Shown: positions 33,476 to 42,990, counted from the stretch's first letter. The stretch is 64,000 nucleotides of DNA from Rhizobium sp. NFR03 (GCF_900111275.1 NZ_FOGR01000004.1:124001-188000); one strand, 5' to 3'. Translations and numbers: made by a program. Notes: generated by a model from the sequence alone, not told the origin.

Positions 33476-35362
33476 ATGAAAACCTCGATTGCCACCGTGT
33501 CCATCTCCGGCGACCTGTCCGAGAAACTCTCAGCGATATCGGCTGCCGGCTTCGGCGCCGTGGAAATCTTCGAGAACGATTTTCTCGCCTTCGATCACGG
33601 GCCAAAAGACGTCGGTCGGATGGTTCGCGACGCAGGCCTGGAGATTTGCCTGTTCCAGCCCTTCCGCGATTTCGAAGGCCTACCCGAACCCCAGCGCAGC
33701 CGCGCCTTCGAGCGGGCGAAACGCAAGTTCGAGACGATGAACGAGCTGGGCACCGACCTTATTCTCATCTGCTCCAACGTCTCCCCGCTCGCGCTCGGCG
33801 GCATCGACCGCGCGGCAGACGATCTCCGTGCACTCGGCGATATCGCCCGCGAGCACGGCGTTCGCATTGGTTACGAGGCGCTGGCATGGGGGCGCTATAT
33901 CAACGATCACCGGGATGCGTGGGAGATCGTGCGGCGGGCCGATCACGCGCAGGTGGGTCTGATCCTCGACAGTTTCCATTCGCTGGCGCGCGGCATCGAC
34001 AGCGCCTCGATCCGCTCCATCCCCAGGGAAAAGATCTTCATCGTGCAGATGGCCGACGCGCCGAAACTCGATCTCGACCTCCTGTCCTGGAGCCGCCACT
34101 ATCGCAACATGCCAGGCCAGGGCGACCTTCCCGTGGCCGACTTCATGGCCGCCATAGAGGCCACCGGTTACGACGGCTATTATTCGCTCGAGATTTTCAA
34201 CGACCAGTTCCGCGCGGGCTCGGCCCAGCAGACGGCCATCGACGGGCGGCGTTCGCTGATCTACATGATGGACCGGCTGAAGGCCGAAGGGCGTGCGGTC
34301 AAGGGTCCCTCAGAGCCGAACCCTCTGCCGCCGCCAGCGCGCGCCGCAGGCATATCCTTCGTCGAGTTTGCGACCGACATGCAATCCGCCGTGCCGCTAT
34401 CGGCATTGCTCACGTCCATCGGCTTCCGCCATGCCGGCCGTCATCGCTCCAAGGATGTGGATCTCTACACGCAGAACGACCTGCGCGTCGTCATCAACAC
34501 GGAGACCGAGGGAATGGCGCATTCCGCCTATGTCGTGCACGGTACGAATGTCTCGGCGCTTGGGCTGCGCATGGCAGACGTGCAGCAGGGCATGGCGCGA
34601 GCGGCGGGCCTTCTGGCAACGCCTTATAAACAACCTGTGGGTCCCGGTGAACTGGAACTGCCGGCCCTGTTCGGCATGGGCGGCAGCCTCCTGCATCTCG
34701 TGCCCGAGGATGCGGCGCTCGACCGGCAATGGGAAACGGACTTTGAACTCGAACCCGGCTGGAACCGACATTCCGGTGCTGGCCTGAAGACGGTCGATCA
34801 TATCGCCCAGACAGTGCGCTACGAGGACATTCTTTCCTGGACCCTGTTCTATCGCTCGATCTTCGACCTGAAGCCGCTGCCGCCAGTCGAGGTGCCCGAT
34901 CCCGGTGGCCTCGTGCTCAGCCAGGTCCTGCAAAACGACGACGCCAGCCTGCGCATCGTTCTCAACGGCTCGCAATCCATGCGCACGCTCTCGTCGCGCT
35001 TCGTGTCGCAGTTCGTCGGCCCGGGCGTCCAGCATGTGGCCTTCGCAACGGCCGACATTTTTGCGACGGTCGAGGCCCTGCGCGCCAGCGGCGTTTCCCT
35101 GCTGCCCATCTCCGGAAATTACTACGACGATCTCGATGCGAAGTTCGACATCCCGCCGGAGACACTCGCTGCCATGCGTGCAGGCGATATCCTCTATGAC
35201 CGCGACGACGACGGCGAGTATTTCCAGATCTATCTCGGCACTCTGGAAGGCGGGTTCTTTTTCGAGATCGTCGAGCGGCGCGGCTATCGCGGGCTTGGAG
35301 CGGCCAATGCCGCGATCCGCCTGACCACGCAGGCCCGCCAGTCGCCGCTGCCAGCCTTATGA
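33476..35362 (+). CDS. quiC: 3-Dehydroshikimate dehydratase fused to HPPD-like domain (QuiC type)
   Basis: A 628-residue two-domain protein. Residues 1-285 form a TIM-barrel sugar-phosphate-isomerase-like domain with the metal ligands of bacterial 3-dehydroshikimate dehydratase: Glu134, Asp165, Gln191 and Glu239. Residues 295-628 form a vicinal-oxygen-chelate pair like 4-hydroxyphenylpyruvate dioxygenase, with possible ligands His in VDHIAQTV and VQHVAFA and Glu in FFFEIVERRGYRG. The first domain converts 3-dehydroshikimate to protocatechuate. Members of the QuiC1 class have this fusion; the role of the second domain is unclear. It is the last gene of the operon and is followed by a terminator. 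Confidence 0.92.
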   Translation: MKTSIATVSISGDLSEKLSAISAAGFGAVEIFENDFLAFDHGPKDVGRMVRDAGLEICLFQPFRDFEGLPEPQRSRAFERAKRKFETMNELGTDLILICSNVSPLALGGIDRAADDLRALGDIAREHGVRIGYEALAWGRYINDHRDAWEIVRRADHAQVGLILDSFHSLARGIDSASIRSIPREKIFIVQMADAPKLDLDLLSWSRHYRNMPGQGDLPVADFMAAIEATGYDGYYSLEIFNDQFRAGSAQQTAIDGRRSLIYMMDRLKAEGRAVKGPSEPNPLPPPARAAGISFVEFATDMQSAVPLSALLTSIGFRHAGRHRSKDVDLYTQNDLRVVINTETEGMAHSAYVVHGTNVSALGLRMADVQQGMARAAGLLATPYKQPVGPGELELPALFGMGGSLLHLVPEDAALDRQWETDFELEPGWNRHSGAGLKTVDHIAQTVRYEDILSWTLFYRSIFDLKPLPPVEVPDPGGLVLSQVLQNDDASLRIVLNGSQSMRTLSSRFVSQFVGPGVQHVAFATADIFATVEALRASGVSLLPISGNYYDDLDAKFDIPPETLAAMRAGDILYDRDDDGEYFQIYLGTLEGGFFFEIVERRGYRGLGAANAAIRLTTQARQSPLPAL

Positions 35363-35393
35363 TGCGTTTCCGCAACTGTGAGAGTGCCGCAAA

Positions 35394-35422
35394 AGGAACC
35401 CGCTCGTAAGAGCGGGCCCTTT
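35394..35422. terminator. Bidirectional terminator
   Basis: CCCGCTC and GAGCGGG pair around GTAA, flanked by AAAAGG on the left and CCCTTT on the right, which extends the stem and gives weak U-runs both ways. It lies between the converging quiC and PepSY genes. Confidence 0.75.
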
Positions 35423-35427
35423 CGTCA

Positions 35428-36816
35428 TCACGCGAACATGCGCCTCAAAACAGGCACGCGGCGGATGAGCAGGATGTCGAGGGCAACCATCACGACGATC
35501 AGCAGGCCCGACAGCGGAAACAGGACCCCGAAGACGACCGCCATGCCCCACAAGACACCATAGACGCTACGGCTCGCGGGATAGGGGGGAACACCGAGGC
35601 GACCAGACGGGCGGCGCTTGAGCCACATGACGACGGCGGCGACCGAAGAAAGGATGATCGCGAAACAGGTCGCCAGCATCAGCAACTGGTTCAACAGGCC
35701 GAATTCCTGTCCCATATGGACGTTGATCGCGAACTCGGTGACCTTGGCGACCGGTCCGTAATCCGCATAGCCGATATCGACCAGCGGAGCGCCGCTGTAC
35801 TGGTCGATGTGGATCGTTCGCACCTTCGACAGATCGTCGGGATAAACGGCCGTGGTGAACACGCCTGTGGCGTCAGTAGGAAGTGTGACCTCATATCCCG
35901 CCGTCATGCCGCGCTCGCGCGCAATCTCGACGATCCTGTCGATATCGAAGGGAGCACCCCTCGCTGTGTCGCCCGCAGCCATTGCGTGATGCGACATCGG
36001 CATCGGCGAGGCCTCCATCGTCCAGCCGACCGTCTGCATGGCATGCTGAGCATGTTCGCTCGATGTGGGCACACTATCCCAGAGTGCGGCGGGATAGCCG
36101 GTGCCCGTCGCCACGGTCAACTCTGTCAGCTTGCCGCCCCAGAAGGAGGACCAGGGCAGGCCCGAGAGCGCGAGAAAGGCGATGAACCCGCCGGCAATTG
36201 CGCCGGTTACCGCATGTGTATCGCGCCAGAAGACCCGGCGCGACGGCGTTCCCCGCACTGTCAGGACGCCGCCCGTCTGTCGCCTTGGCCACCAGAGATA
36301 GAGGCCGGAGACCACGAGGATGATCGCGAACCCCGCCATCGCCTCGATCACGCGGTTGGCATAGGCACCGAGATATTCAAGGCTGTGCAGTTTGCGCACC
36401 ACCTCGTTGAACTCCTGCGTCTTCAGCATCGTGTCGAGGACGGCGCCCGTATAGGGATTGAGAAACACGTAAGCTGCGCCCGCCTCCGTCGCGAATGTCA
36501 CCCGGGCCGAAGCCGTCGGACTGACCGGCGGCCGATAGGCCTTTACCCGTGCGTCGGGATAGAGTGTCTGCGCTTTGGCAATCAGGGCACTGGGCGCTTG
36601 CTGCGGGGTGGTCTCCTCGACAACCACCGTCCGTGATGCAAACGCCGTGCGATCGATCTCGTCGCGAAAGAGGTAGAGAGAGCCGGTAACGGCGAGCAGG
36701 ATCATGAACGGTACGGCGATGAGGCCGGCATAAAAATGCCATCGCCAGATGGCGCGGTATGTATCGACAGCAAGCGCGGACACGCCTTCCTGCCGGGATG
36801 CGGTAAGGTCTGTCAT
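35428..36816 (-). CDS. PepSY-associated TM (PiuB-like) membrane protein
   Basis: A 462-residue protein with four or five helices and PepSY domains: YAGLIAVPFMILLAVTGSLYLF near the N-terminus, LHSLEYLGAYANRVIEAMAGFAIILVVSGLYLWWPR in the middle, an HDTHAVTG-like RDTHAVTGAIAGGFIAF helix, and a periplasmic PepSY region before the last helices. Relatives are iron-regulated and sit beside siderophore receptors; several are thought to reduce ferric siderophores. Histidine/methionine-rich ASPMPMSHHAM is notable. ATG 36816 follows CCAGGA; the longer frame to 36969 has no family match. Confidence 0.88.
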   Translation of the reverse strand: MTDLTASRQEGVSALAVDTYRAIWRWHFYAGLIAVPFMILLAVTGSLYLFRDEIDRTAFASRTVVVEETTPQQAPSALIAKAQTLYPDARVKAYRPPVSPTASARVTFATEAGAAYVFLNPYTGAVLDTMLKTQEFNEVVRKLHSLEYLGAYANRVIEAMAGFAIILVVSGLYLWWPRRQTGGVLTVRGTPSRRVFWRDTHAVTGAIAGGFIAFLALSGLPWSSFWGGKLTELTVATGTGYPAALWDSVPTSSEHAQHAMQTVGWTMEASPMPMSHHAMAAGDTARGAPFDIDRIVEIARERGMTAGYEVTLPTDATGVFTTAVYPDDLSKVRTIHIDQYSGAPLVDIGYADYGPVAKVTEFAINVHMGQEFGLLNQLLMLATCFAIILSSVAAVVMWLKRRPSGRLGVPPYPASRSVYGVLWGMAVVFGVLFPLSGLLIVVMVALDILLIRRVPVLRRMFA

Positions 36817-36965
36817 CGGTAATCCTGGGAATGGGCCGCGTCCCGACGTCGAGAGACGAGCGGAATGGCCGGAAAAAGCTTGAGGCTGGTCGACATCCAG
36901 AGCGGCGAAAGCGCGCGTGATGTCTTTGCCGCCGAGAGCGGGCACATGCGCCCGCTCGGTGCTTT

Positions 36966-37343
36966 TCAAGCCGGCGGGCCCTGCGCGTCATATCGCCTGA
37001 CATCCGTGGAGGCGAACGGAGGAAAGACGGCATCCGTGCGCGTCTCCACCGCGATGGAAAACCGGATGGGCAGGTTAGATTCATCGGACGGCGCGAGCAC
37101 CGGCTGTGCATGCACGCCGGCATGACAGAGCTTGCTACAAGGGCATTCCTGATGCTGGTGGTCATCGGCCGGCCGGTGCGCCCCATGTTCGGCCGCACAA
37201 AGTATCGACAGGGGATCCGGCGCTGCCATAGCGGCACTCGACCATCCCGTCACAAGCGTCTGAATCGCAAACGACAGCGCCAGCAGGACGCCCAGAAGGG
37301 CTCCCGATTGTCTGTCAGCGATGATGCGGCGCCAGAACGTCAT
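36966..37343 (-). CDS. DUF2946-like Cys/His-rich membrane-linked protein
   Basis: A 125-residue protein with an N-terminal hydrophobic stretch (about 14-40) and a mature part rich in cysteine and histidine: CAAEHGAH, DDHQHQECPCSKLCHAGVHA. The pattern matches DUF2946, small secreted proteins found beside metal and TonB-dependent uptake genes. It probably binds a metal in the periplasm (inference). It lies 149 bases upstream of the PepSY gene on the same strand and diverges from the ABC importer. Confidence 0.78.
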   Translation of the reverse strand: MTFWRRIIADRQSGALLGVLLALSFAIQTLVTGWSSAAMAAPDPLSILCAAEHGAHRPADDHQHQECPCSKLCHAGVHAQPVLAPSDESNLPIRFSIAVETRTDAVFPPFASTDVRRYDAQGPPA

Positions 37344-37465
37344 GCCTCTCGAATGCCACAGTTCCTATTGTGTGTCATTGCGACATCTTGTGCGTGACCA
37401 TTTTCAGGGACAGCGAGCCACGCGACCCGCCCGAACGCGCATGGTGCCGATTCGCTCCCCGCCAC

Positions 37466-37500
37466 TTGACAAAATACCAAATCGTAATGTTATTACATTA
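37466..37500 (+). promoter_or_regulatory. Promoter with Zur/Fur-like inverted repeat
   Basis: TTGACA (37466-37471) is followed at the -10 position by TAATGT-TATT-ACATTA (37485-37500), an inverted repeat with 6-bp arms. The inner ATGTTATTACAT differs by one base from ATGTTATAACAT, which resembles the core of Zur sites as I recall them in alphaproteobacteria. It lies between DUF2946 and the ABC importer, so one site could repress both transcription units. Confidence 0.55.
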
Positions 37501-37640
37501 ATATTGGTCACTGTCAGGTTTCGTGTCATGCACCATGGTTTTACCTTAAGGGAAAAGACGGCTAGATGATCCGCATAACGCCCCCGGCACGCCTGCTCGT
37601 TCCTGACGACACGCTGCCTGCCGAAGAAAGAGGACGCCGC

Positions 37641-38417
37641 GTGCACGATGTGACCCTGTCAGCGATCGGACTCGGATGGACGACCCGCGACACGCGGATC
37701 CTGCAGGATGTTTCCCTCACGCTCGGCCGGGGCGACCGGCTCGCGATCGTGGGTCCCAACGGTGCGGGCAAGACGACGCTGCTCCAGCTCCTCTGCGGCA
37801 TGTTACAGCCAACAGCAGGCGCCGTTTCGCTGGTCGGTCGGCCGCTTGCATCCATGTCTCCGCAGGAGCGGGCGCGGGTGACGGCCGTGGTCGGGCAATC
37901 CGACCGGCCCGACCATCGCATCAGCGTGCGCGATTACGTGGAACTCGGCCGCGTTCCCCACGCATTGCGGGGGAAGCGTGCGCAGGAACGGCGGCTGGTC
38001 GATGATGCTCTGGACCAGACCGGCCTCGCGGCTCTGGCTTCGCGTGCCATGGGCTCACTGTCCGGCGGTGAGCGGCAAAGAGCGCAGATCGCCCGGGCAC
38101 TGGCGCAAGCGCCGCGCATCCTGTTTCTCGACGAGCCGACGAACCACCTCGATCCCCTGGCACGCCGCATGTTGCTGTCTCTGGTCGCGGAACTGGACGT
38201 TACCGTCGTTGCCGTCCTGCACGATCTCCATCTCGTTCCCGACTTCGCGACCCAGGTCGTGGTGCTCAAGGATGGACGCCCCGTGGCCAGCGGGCCAGTC
38301 GCGACAGCCTTGTCGAAGAGCGTCGTCCGCGACGTCTTCGGCATCGACCTCCTGCGCCTGCCGCATCCGAATGAGGACCGCGAACTCACGGTCTTCGACG
38401 TCGCCACGCATCTGTGA
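37641..38417 (+). CDS. FecE-type ABC importer ATPase
   Basis: A 258-residue ATPase with Walker A GPNGAGKTT, signature LSGGERQRAQIARALAQAP, Walker B ILFLDEPTNHLD and H-loop VLHDLH, the pattern of siderophore, heme or cobalamin importers. I chose GTG 37641 because AGAGGA lies seven bases before it and the length then matches the family; ATG 37566 would add 25 residues. It is the first gene of an ATPase, binding protein, permease operon. Expression is probably metal-controlled through the 37485-37500 site. Confidence 0.9.
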   Translation: MHDVTLSAIGLGWTTRDTRILQDVSLTLGRGDRLAIVGPNGAGKTTLLQLLCGMLQPTAGAVSLVGRPLASMSPQERARVTAVVGQSDRPDHRISVRDYVELGRVPHALRGKRAQERRLVDDALDQTGLAALASRAMGSLSGGERQRAQIARALAQAPRILFLDEPTNHLDPLARRMLLSLVAELDVTVVAVLHDLHLVPDFATQVVVLKDGRPVASGPVATALSKSVVRDVFGIDLLRLPHPNEDRELTVFDVATHL

Positions 38418-38434
38418 ACCCAGGAATCTCCACC

Positions 38435-39382
38435 ATGAAACGCCTCCTCCTGACCGCTCTTCTCGCGGTCGCAGCCTCTGCGGCTCATGCTTTTCCCGTC
38501 ACGGTCGATAGCTGCGGGCAGGCGCTGACCTTCGATGCGGCGCCGAAGCGCGCGGTGGTGCATGACATCAACATGGCGAAGATGGCTTTCGCGCTGGGCC
38601 TCCAGCCACAGATGGTCGGCGTCACCGGCATCAGCGGCTGGTACAAGCTGGACGATGCGTTCCGTCGGGAACAGGGTGCAATCCCCGAACTCGCACCGAA
38701 ATATCCGACGCTCGAAAACCTCGTCGCGGTCGAGCCCGATTTCTTTTTTGCGGGCTGGTACTACGGCATGAAACCCGGCGGCGACGTCACCCCGGAAACC
38801 CTGGCGCCACACGGCATTAAAACGCTCGTGCTGACCGAAAGCTGCGTCCACCTCGACAAGGCGCGTCCTGCAGCCTCCATGGATCTTCTCTATACCGATG
38901 TGGAAAAGCTCGGCGTGATCTTCGACAGGAAGCCGCAAGCTAACGCGCTGATCGAGGGTTGGAAGGCGGAACTTGCGAGCATCGAGGCCAAGGTCACGCC
39001 GAACGACGCGACTCGCGTCCTTCTCTACGACAGCGGCGAGGACAAGCCGTTCACCGCTGGCAAGTTCGCGATCCCCACCGCCATGATTTCGGCGGCCGGC
39101 GGCGTCAACATCATGTCTGACATGGAAACGAGCTGGGGCACGACGGACTGGGAAACGGTGGCGATGCGCAATCCGCAGTTTCTCGTTCTCCTCGACTACC
39201 AGACCGATACCGGTTACCGGAAACTGCTCGACTTCCTGAAGAGACATCCCGCGATGAAGGAAACGGATGCCGTGAAAAACGAGCGTTTCGTGGCTCTGCG
39301 CTATGAGGAGCTGACACCAGGGCCGGATAACATCGCGGCGATCGGCAAGATTGCCCGCGCCCTCCACCCGGAAGCCTTCTGA
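38435..39382 (+). CDS. Periplasmic substrate-binding protein, Fe/B12 type
   Basis: A 315-residue type III binding protein. Signal peptide residues 1-19 (ending AHA), then the usual VDSCGQALTFDAAPKRAVV start and LENLVAVEPDFFFAG of the Fe-siderophore/cobalamin class. Lipobox is absent, so it is soluble. ATG 38435 follows CCAGGA; the GTG at 38414 overlaps the ATPase stop and would add seven residues before the signal. Ligand is unknown; the absence of a TonB-dependent receptor in the window means the outer-membrane partner lies elsewhere. Confidence 0.9.
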   Translation: MKRLLLTALLAVAASAAHAFPVTVDSCGQALTFDAAPKRAVVHDINMAKMAFALGLQPQMVGVTGISGWYKLDDAFRREQGAIPELAPKYPTLENLVAVEPDFFFAGWYYGMKPGGDVTPETLAPHGIKTLVLTESCVHLDKARPAASMDLLYTDVEKLGVIFDRKPQANALIEGWKAELASIEAKVTPNDATRVLLYDSGEDKPFTAGKFAIPTAMISAAGGVNIMSDMETSWGTTDWETVAMRNPQFLVLLDYQTDTGYRKLLDFLKRHPAMKETDAVKNERFVALRYEELTPGPDNIAAIGKIARALHPEAF

Positions 39383-39384
39383 CG

Positions 39385-40401
39385 TTGCGCGCCGCATTTC
39401 CCATTGGTGTATCCGCAGCATGCCTTGCCGTTGCAGCACTTGCCTGCATCTCGATTGCTTACGGCTCCACCGTCATCCCCGTGCCGCAGGTTCTCACAGC
39501 ACTTGCGCGAGCAGCCGGCATCGGTCACGCGGACCCCGCCGGCGTTGTAGACCGGATCATTGTCGATCTCCGACTGCCGCGCGCCGTCCTCGCGATTGCT
39601 GTCGGGGCAGGCCTCGGCGTCATCGGCCTTCTCCTGCAGACGGTCACGCGCAATGATCTGGCCGACCCCTTTCTGTTCGGCCTTTCGGCGGGTGCCGCCG
39701 CCGGTGCCGTCATCGTCATCACCCGGCTCGGAGATCGGCTGGGTGTTCTGACACTGCCCATCGCGGCCTTCGTCGGGGGCATGTGCGCGACGGGCATCGT
39801 CCTGATGCTCATTCGCCGGGCGCAGGGTTTCGGCCCCGAGCGGCTGATCCTCGCCGGTCTCGCCGTATCGTTCCTGTTCACGGCGCTTACCAATTACCTG
39901 GTGTTCTCCGGCGACCAGCGTGCCGCCCATTCCGTGCTGTTCTGGACCATGGGCGGTCTAGGATTGGCCAGCTGGCAGAATATCGGGATCGGGATTCTCG
40001 GCGCCGCCGTCGCCATCTTCTATGCGATGGCGCGCCATCGGCAACTCGACGCTCTGCTCGGCGGCGAGCAGACGGCGGAAAGCCTCGGGATCTCCGTGCG
40101 CCGCCTGCGGCGGGATACGTTTCTGGCGGCGAGCTTCGCCACTGCCCTCCTCGTCTCGATCACAGGCGTCATCGGCTTTATCGGGCTCATGATCCCGCAT
40201 GTCGCCCGCACGCTGGTCGGCCCGCTTCACAAGCGGCTGACGATCCTTTGTGCTCTTCTGGGTGCGGCCCTGCTTCTGGGCAGCGATCTCATCGCCCGCA
40301 CGCTGCTGCCGCCGCAGGAACTGCCGGTCGGAATCGTCACAAGCTCGATCGGCGCCGCCTTCGTGGTCATCGTGATCCTGCAGAAAGGTCGGGCGGCCTG
40401 A
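39385..40401 (+). CDS. FecCD-type ABC importer permease
   Basis: A 338-residue, 10-helix permease of the FecCD family. Diagnostic blocks are LRLPRAVLAIAVGAGLGVIGLLLQTVTRNDLADPFLFGLSAGAA and the C-terminal GVIGFIGLMIPHVARTLVG coupling region. The start is TTG at 39385, three bases after the stop of the binding-protein gene, so translation is coupled. It ends the operon and converges on the dimethylglycine dehydrogenase-like gene. Confidence 0.93.
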   Translation: MRAAFPIGVSAACLAVAALACISIAYGSTVIPVPQVLTALARAAGIGHADPAGVVDRIIVDLRLPRAVLAIAVGAGLGVIGLLLQTVTRNDLADPFLFGLSAGAAAGAVIVITRLGDRLGVLTLPIAAFVGGMCATGIVLMLIRRAQGFGPERLILAGLAVSFLFTALTNYLVFSGDQRAAHSVLFWTMGGLGLASWQNIGIGILGAAVAIFYAMARHRQLDALLGGEQTAESLGISVRRLRRDTFLAASFATALLVSITGVIGFIGLMIPHVARTLVGPLHKRLTILCALLGAALLLGSDLIARTLLPPQELPVGIVTSSIGAAFVVIVILQKGRAA

Positions 40402-40428
40402 AGCTCATCAGACCGCCGCGCCTACATC

Positions 40429-42990
40429 TCAGCTTCTGGGCTTGAGGTTTTCCGGATCGTAAAGAGGCTTGTAGCCGACAGCGGCGATCTCGACCGGGAA
40501 ACTCTCGTTGAAATAGTCCACCGTCAGCTTGCGGCCGACGTCGCAATACGCGTGTGGGATATAAGCCAACGCAATATTCTTACCGATAGTCGGGCCATAA
40601 GCGATTGACGTCGTGTAGGACCGGCGTCCGAGATCGTCGATCAGCACCGCGCCTGTTTCAGGATCGATGACCGGCAACGAGCCCACAGGATAGCGTTTCA
40701 CACCGCTCGCATCGGTATTGTCGGTCATGACAAGCGTGCAAAGCATGGCCGGCTGATGGGAGCGCGCCTTGTATTCGAGATGCTTCGCCTTGCCCCGGAA
40801 ATCGGCTTCCTTGACCTTGGGGCGAGCCAGATCTGCCTCGATCAGGTTGTACTGAGTCAGGAGATCGCCGTTCTGCAGGCGCAGGCTCTTTTCCATACGG
40901 CGGGAGTTGGCGTACGTCTCGACGCCAAAGGCCATGACGCCGGTCGCGCGCAACGCATCCCAGACGGCAAGACCGTCCTCATATTTCATGTGCAGTTCCC
41001 AGCCCTGCTCGCCGACATAGGAGATGCGGAAGGCGGTGACAGTCACGCCTGCGATCTCGATCGGCTTGATCGCTGCGAAGGCGAAGTTCTCCGCATCGAG
41101 CGCTACCGGGTCGGCTACGACCTTCTTCAGCGTTTCGCGCGCGTTCGGGCCCCAGATGCCAATGGTGGTGAAGGCTTCCGAGACGTCGGTGATCTCGACG
41201 TCGAGGCCGCGATCCTCCGCCACGCGCTTGATATAGTGGAAGTCTCGCGGGCCCGCGTCCGCGCCGTTGATCAGGCGGCAGCGGTCGGCCATGCGGATGA
41301 CGGTGAAGTCGGCCCGCACCATGCCCTCGTCATCGAGAAAGTGCGTGTAGATGCCCTTGCCGATATTGCCATCGCCGCCGATCTTGGCGGCACAGAGCCA
41401 TTCGAGCAGATCGACATGATCGGGACCCGCGATATCCACCATGTGGAAGTGCGAGAGGTTGACGATGCCGCAATCTTCGCTCATCGCAAGGTGCTCGGCA
41501 TTCGAGACGCGCCAGAAATGGCGGTTGTCCCACTCGTTCTCGCGCACCGGCACACGGTCGCCATAGGTTTCCAGAAGGTGTTCGTTGGCCTTGTAGCCGT
41601 GAGCGCGCTCCCACCCGCCAAGTTCCATGAAGTAGCCGCCGAGCTCCTTTTCCCGCTCGTGGAAAGGCGAGCGTTTGGCGCCGCGGCCCGAGGCGTATGG
41701 CTCTCGTGGATGGATTGCCGGAAAGTAGATCTTCTGCGCCGCCTCATAGCTGCGGCCCGCGATGAATTCTTCCGTCAACTGGTGCGGATAGAAGCGCGCA
41801 TAGTCGATCGAGTTATGGTCGATCTCCGTGCGCCCGTCCGTCATCCAGTCGGCGATCAACTTGCCGTAGCCCGGGCCGTCCTTGACCCAGATGGCGACGC
41901 AGTACCAGAGGCCGCGCACCTTCTGGCTTTCGCCGCAGGATGGGCCGCCGGCAGCAGACACCTGCAAGAGACCGTTGAACGAGTGCCCTTCATTGTAGCC
42001 GAGTTCGCCCAGGATCGGCGTCAGTTCCATCGCGCGTTCCAGAGGTTCCAGGATCTGTTCCATGTCGAGATCGCGCTGCGAAGGCGACAGACGCGCCTCG
42101 TGCTTTTCCAGAATCTCGCGCGGGTGGCAGAGGCGCGGGTTCTCGGCCTCATAGTAGCCCCACTCGATCTGTCCACCTTCCGTCGTGTTCGGATCGCCGG
42201 TGTCGCGCATATAGGCGGAGTTGCCCTGGTCGCGCAGCAGCGGATAGCCGATCTCCTTACCGGTGCCGGCGAATTCGTTGTAGGGACCGAAGAATGTCAG
42301 CGGATGATCGACCGGCATGACCGGCAGATCTTCGCCGACCATCTCGGCGATCAGCCGGCCCCAGATGCCGGCGCAGACGATGACGTGATCTGCCAGAATC
42401 GTGCCGCGATGCGTGACGACGCCCTTGATGCGGCCCTTTTCCACGATCAGAGAGGTTGCCGGCGTATTGCCGAAGATCTTCAGCTTGCCGGACTTCTCCG
42501 CTGCATCGACCAGTTTCCCCGCAACGGTCTGCGAGCGCGGAATCACGAGGCCGGCATCCGGATCGAACAAACCGCCCTGAACCTGATCCTCCTCGATCAG
42601 CGGGAACATCTGCTTGATCTCGGACGGGCTGACATAATGCGCGCGCGTGCCGAAGGCCTTGGCGGAGGAGAGCTTGCGCTTGATCTCTTCCATCCAGCTG
42701 TCGTCGCCCGTACGGGCCACTTCCAAGCCGCCGATGCGCGCGTAGTGGCCCATCTTCTCGTAAAAATCGATCGAATACTGCGTCGTCCAGACCGACAGGT
42801 AGTCATGGCTGGTCGTGTAGCAGAAGTCCGAGGCATGCGCCGTCGAGCCGATATCGGTCGGGATGCCGGACTTGTCGATGCCGACAATGTCGTCCCAGCC
42901 GCGCTCGATGAGGTGATGCACGATGGAGGCGCCGACGATGCCGCCCAGCCCGATGATGACGACCTTTGCCTTGCTTGGAAACTCTGCCAT
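40429..42990 (-). CDS. Dimethylglycine/sarcosine dehydrogenase-like flavoenzyme (FAD + GcvT)
   Basis: An 853-residue two-part enzyme. Residues 1-400 form a DAO-type FAD domain with VVIIGLGGIVGASIVHHL and GSTAHASDF, whose His52 is in the place of the histidine that binds FAD covalently in dimethylglycine dehydrogenase. A linker follows, then a GcvT-like tetrahydrofolate-binding aminomethyltransferase domain (about 430-850, with GYTGE-like SYVGEQGWELHM). It demethylates N-methyl amino compounds, giving methylene-tetrahydrofolate. ATG 42990 was chosen over 43086 because it starts just before the FAD motif. The upstream divergent MFS gene may import the substrate. Confidence 0.9.
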   Translation of the reverse strand: MAEFPSKAKVVIIGLGGIVGASIVHHLIERGWDDIVGIDKSGIPTDIGSTAHASDFCYTTSHDYLSVWTTQYSIDFYEKMGHYARIGGLEVARTGDDSWMEEIKRKLSSAKAFGTRAHYVSPSEIKQMFPLIEEDQVQGGLFDPDAGLVIPRSQTVAGKLVDAAEKSGKLKIFGNTPATSLIVEKGRIKGVVTHRGTILADHVIVCAGIWGRLIAEMVGEDLPVMPVDHPLTFFGPYNEFAGTGKEIGYPLLRDQGNSAYMRDTGDPNTTEGGQIEWGYYEAENPRLCHPREILEKHEARLSPSQRDLDMEQILEPLERAMELTPILGELGYNEGHSFNGLLQVSAAGGPSCGESQKVRGLWYCVAIWVKDGPGYGKLIADWMTDGRTEIDHNSIDYARFYPHQLTEEFIAGRSYEAAQKIYFPAIHPREPYASGRGAKRSPFHEREKELGGYFMELGGWERAHGYKANEHLLETYGDRVPVRENEWDNRHFWRVSNAEHLAMSEDCGIVNLSHFHMVDIAGPDHVDLLEWLCAAKIGGDGNIGKGIYTHFLDDEGMVRADFTVIRMADRCRLINGADAGPRDFHYIKRVAEDRGLDVEITDVSEAFTTIGIWGPNARETLKKVVADPVALDAENFAFAAIKPIEIAGVTVTAFRISYVGEQGWELHMKYEDGLAVWDALRATGVMAFGVETYANSRRMEKSLRLQNGDLLTQYNLIEADLARPKVKEADFRGKAKHLEYKARSHQPAMLCTLVMTDNTDASGVKRYPVGSLPVIDPETGAVLIDDLGRRSYTTSIAYGPTIGKNIALAYIPHAYCDVGRKLTVDYFNESFPVEIAAVGYKPLYDPENLKPRS

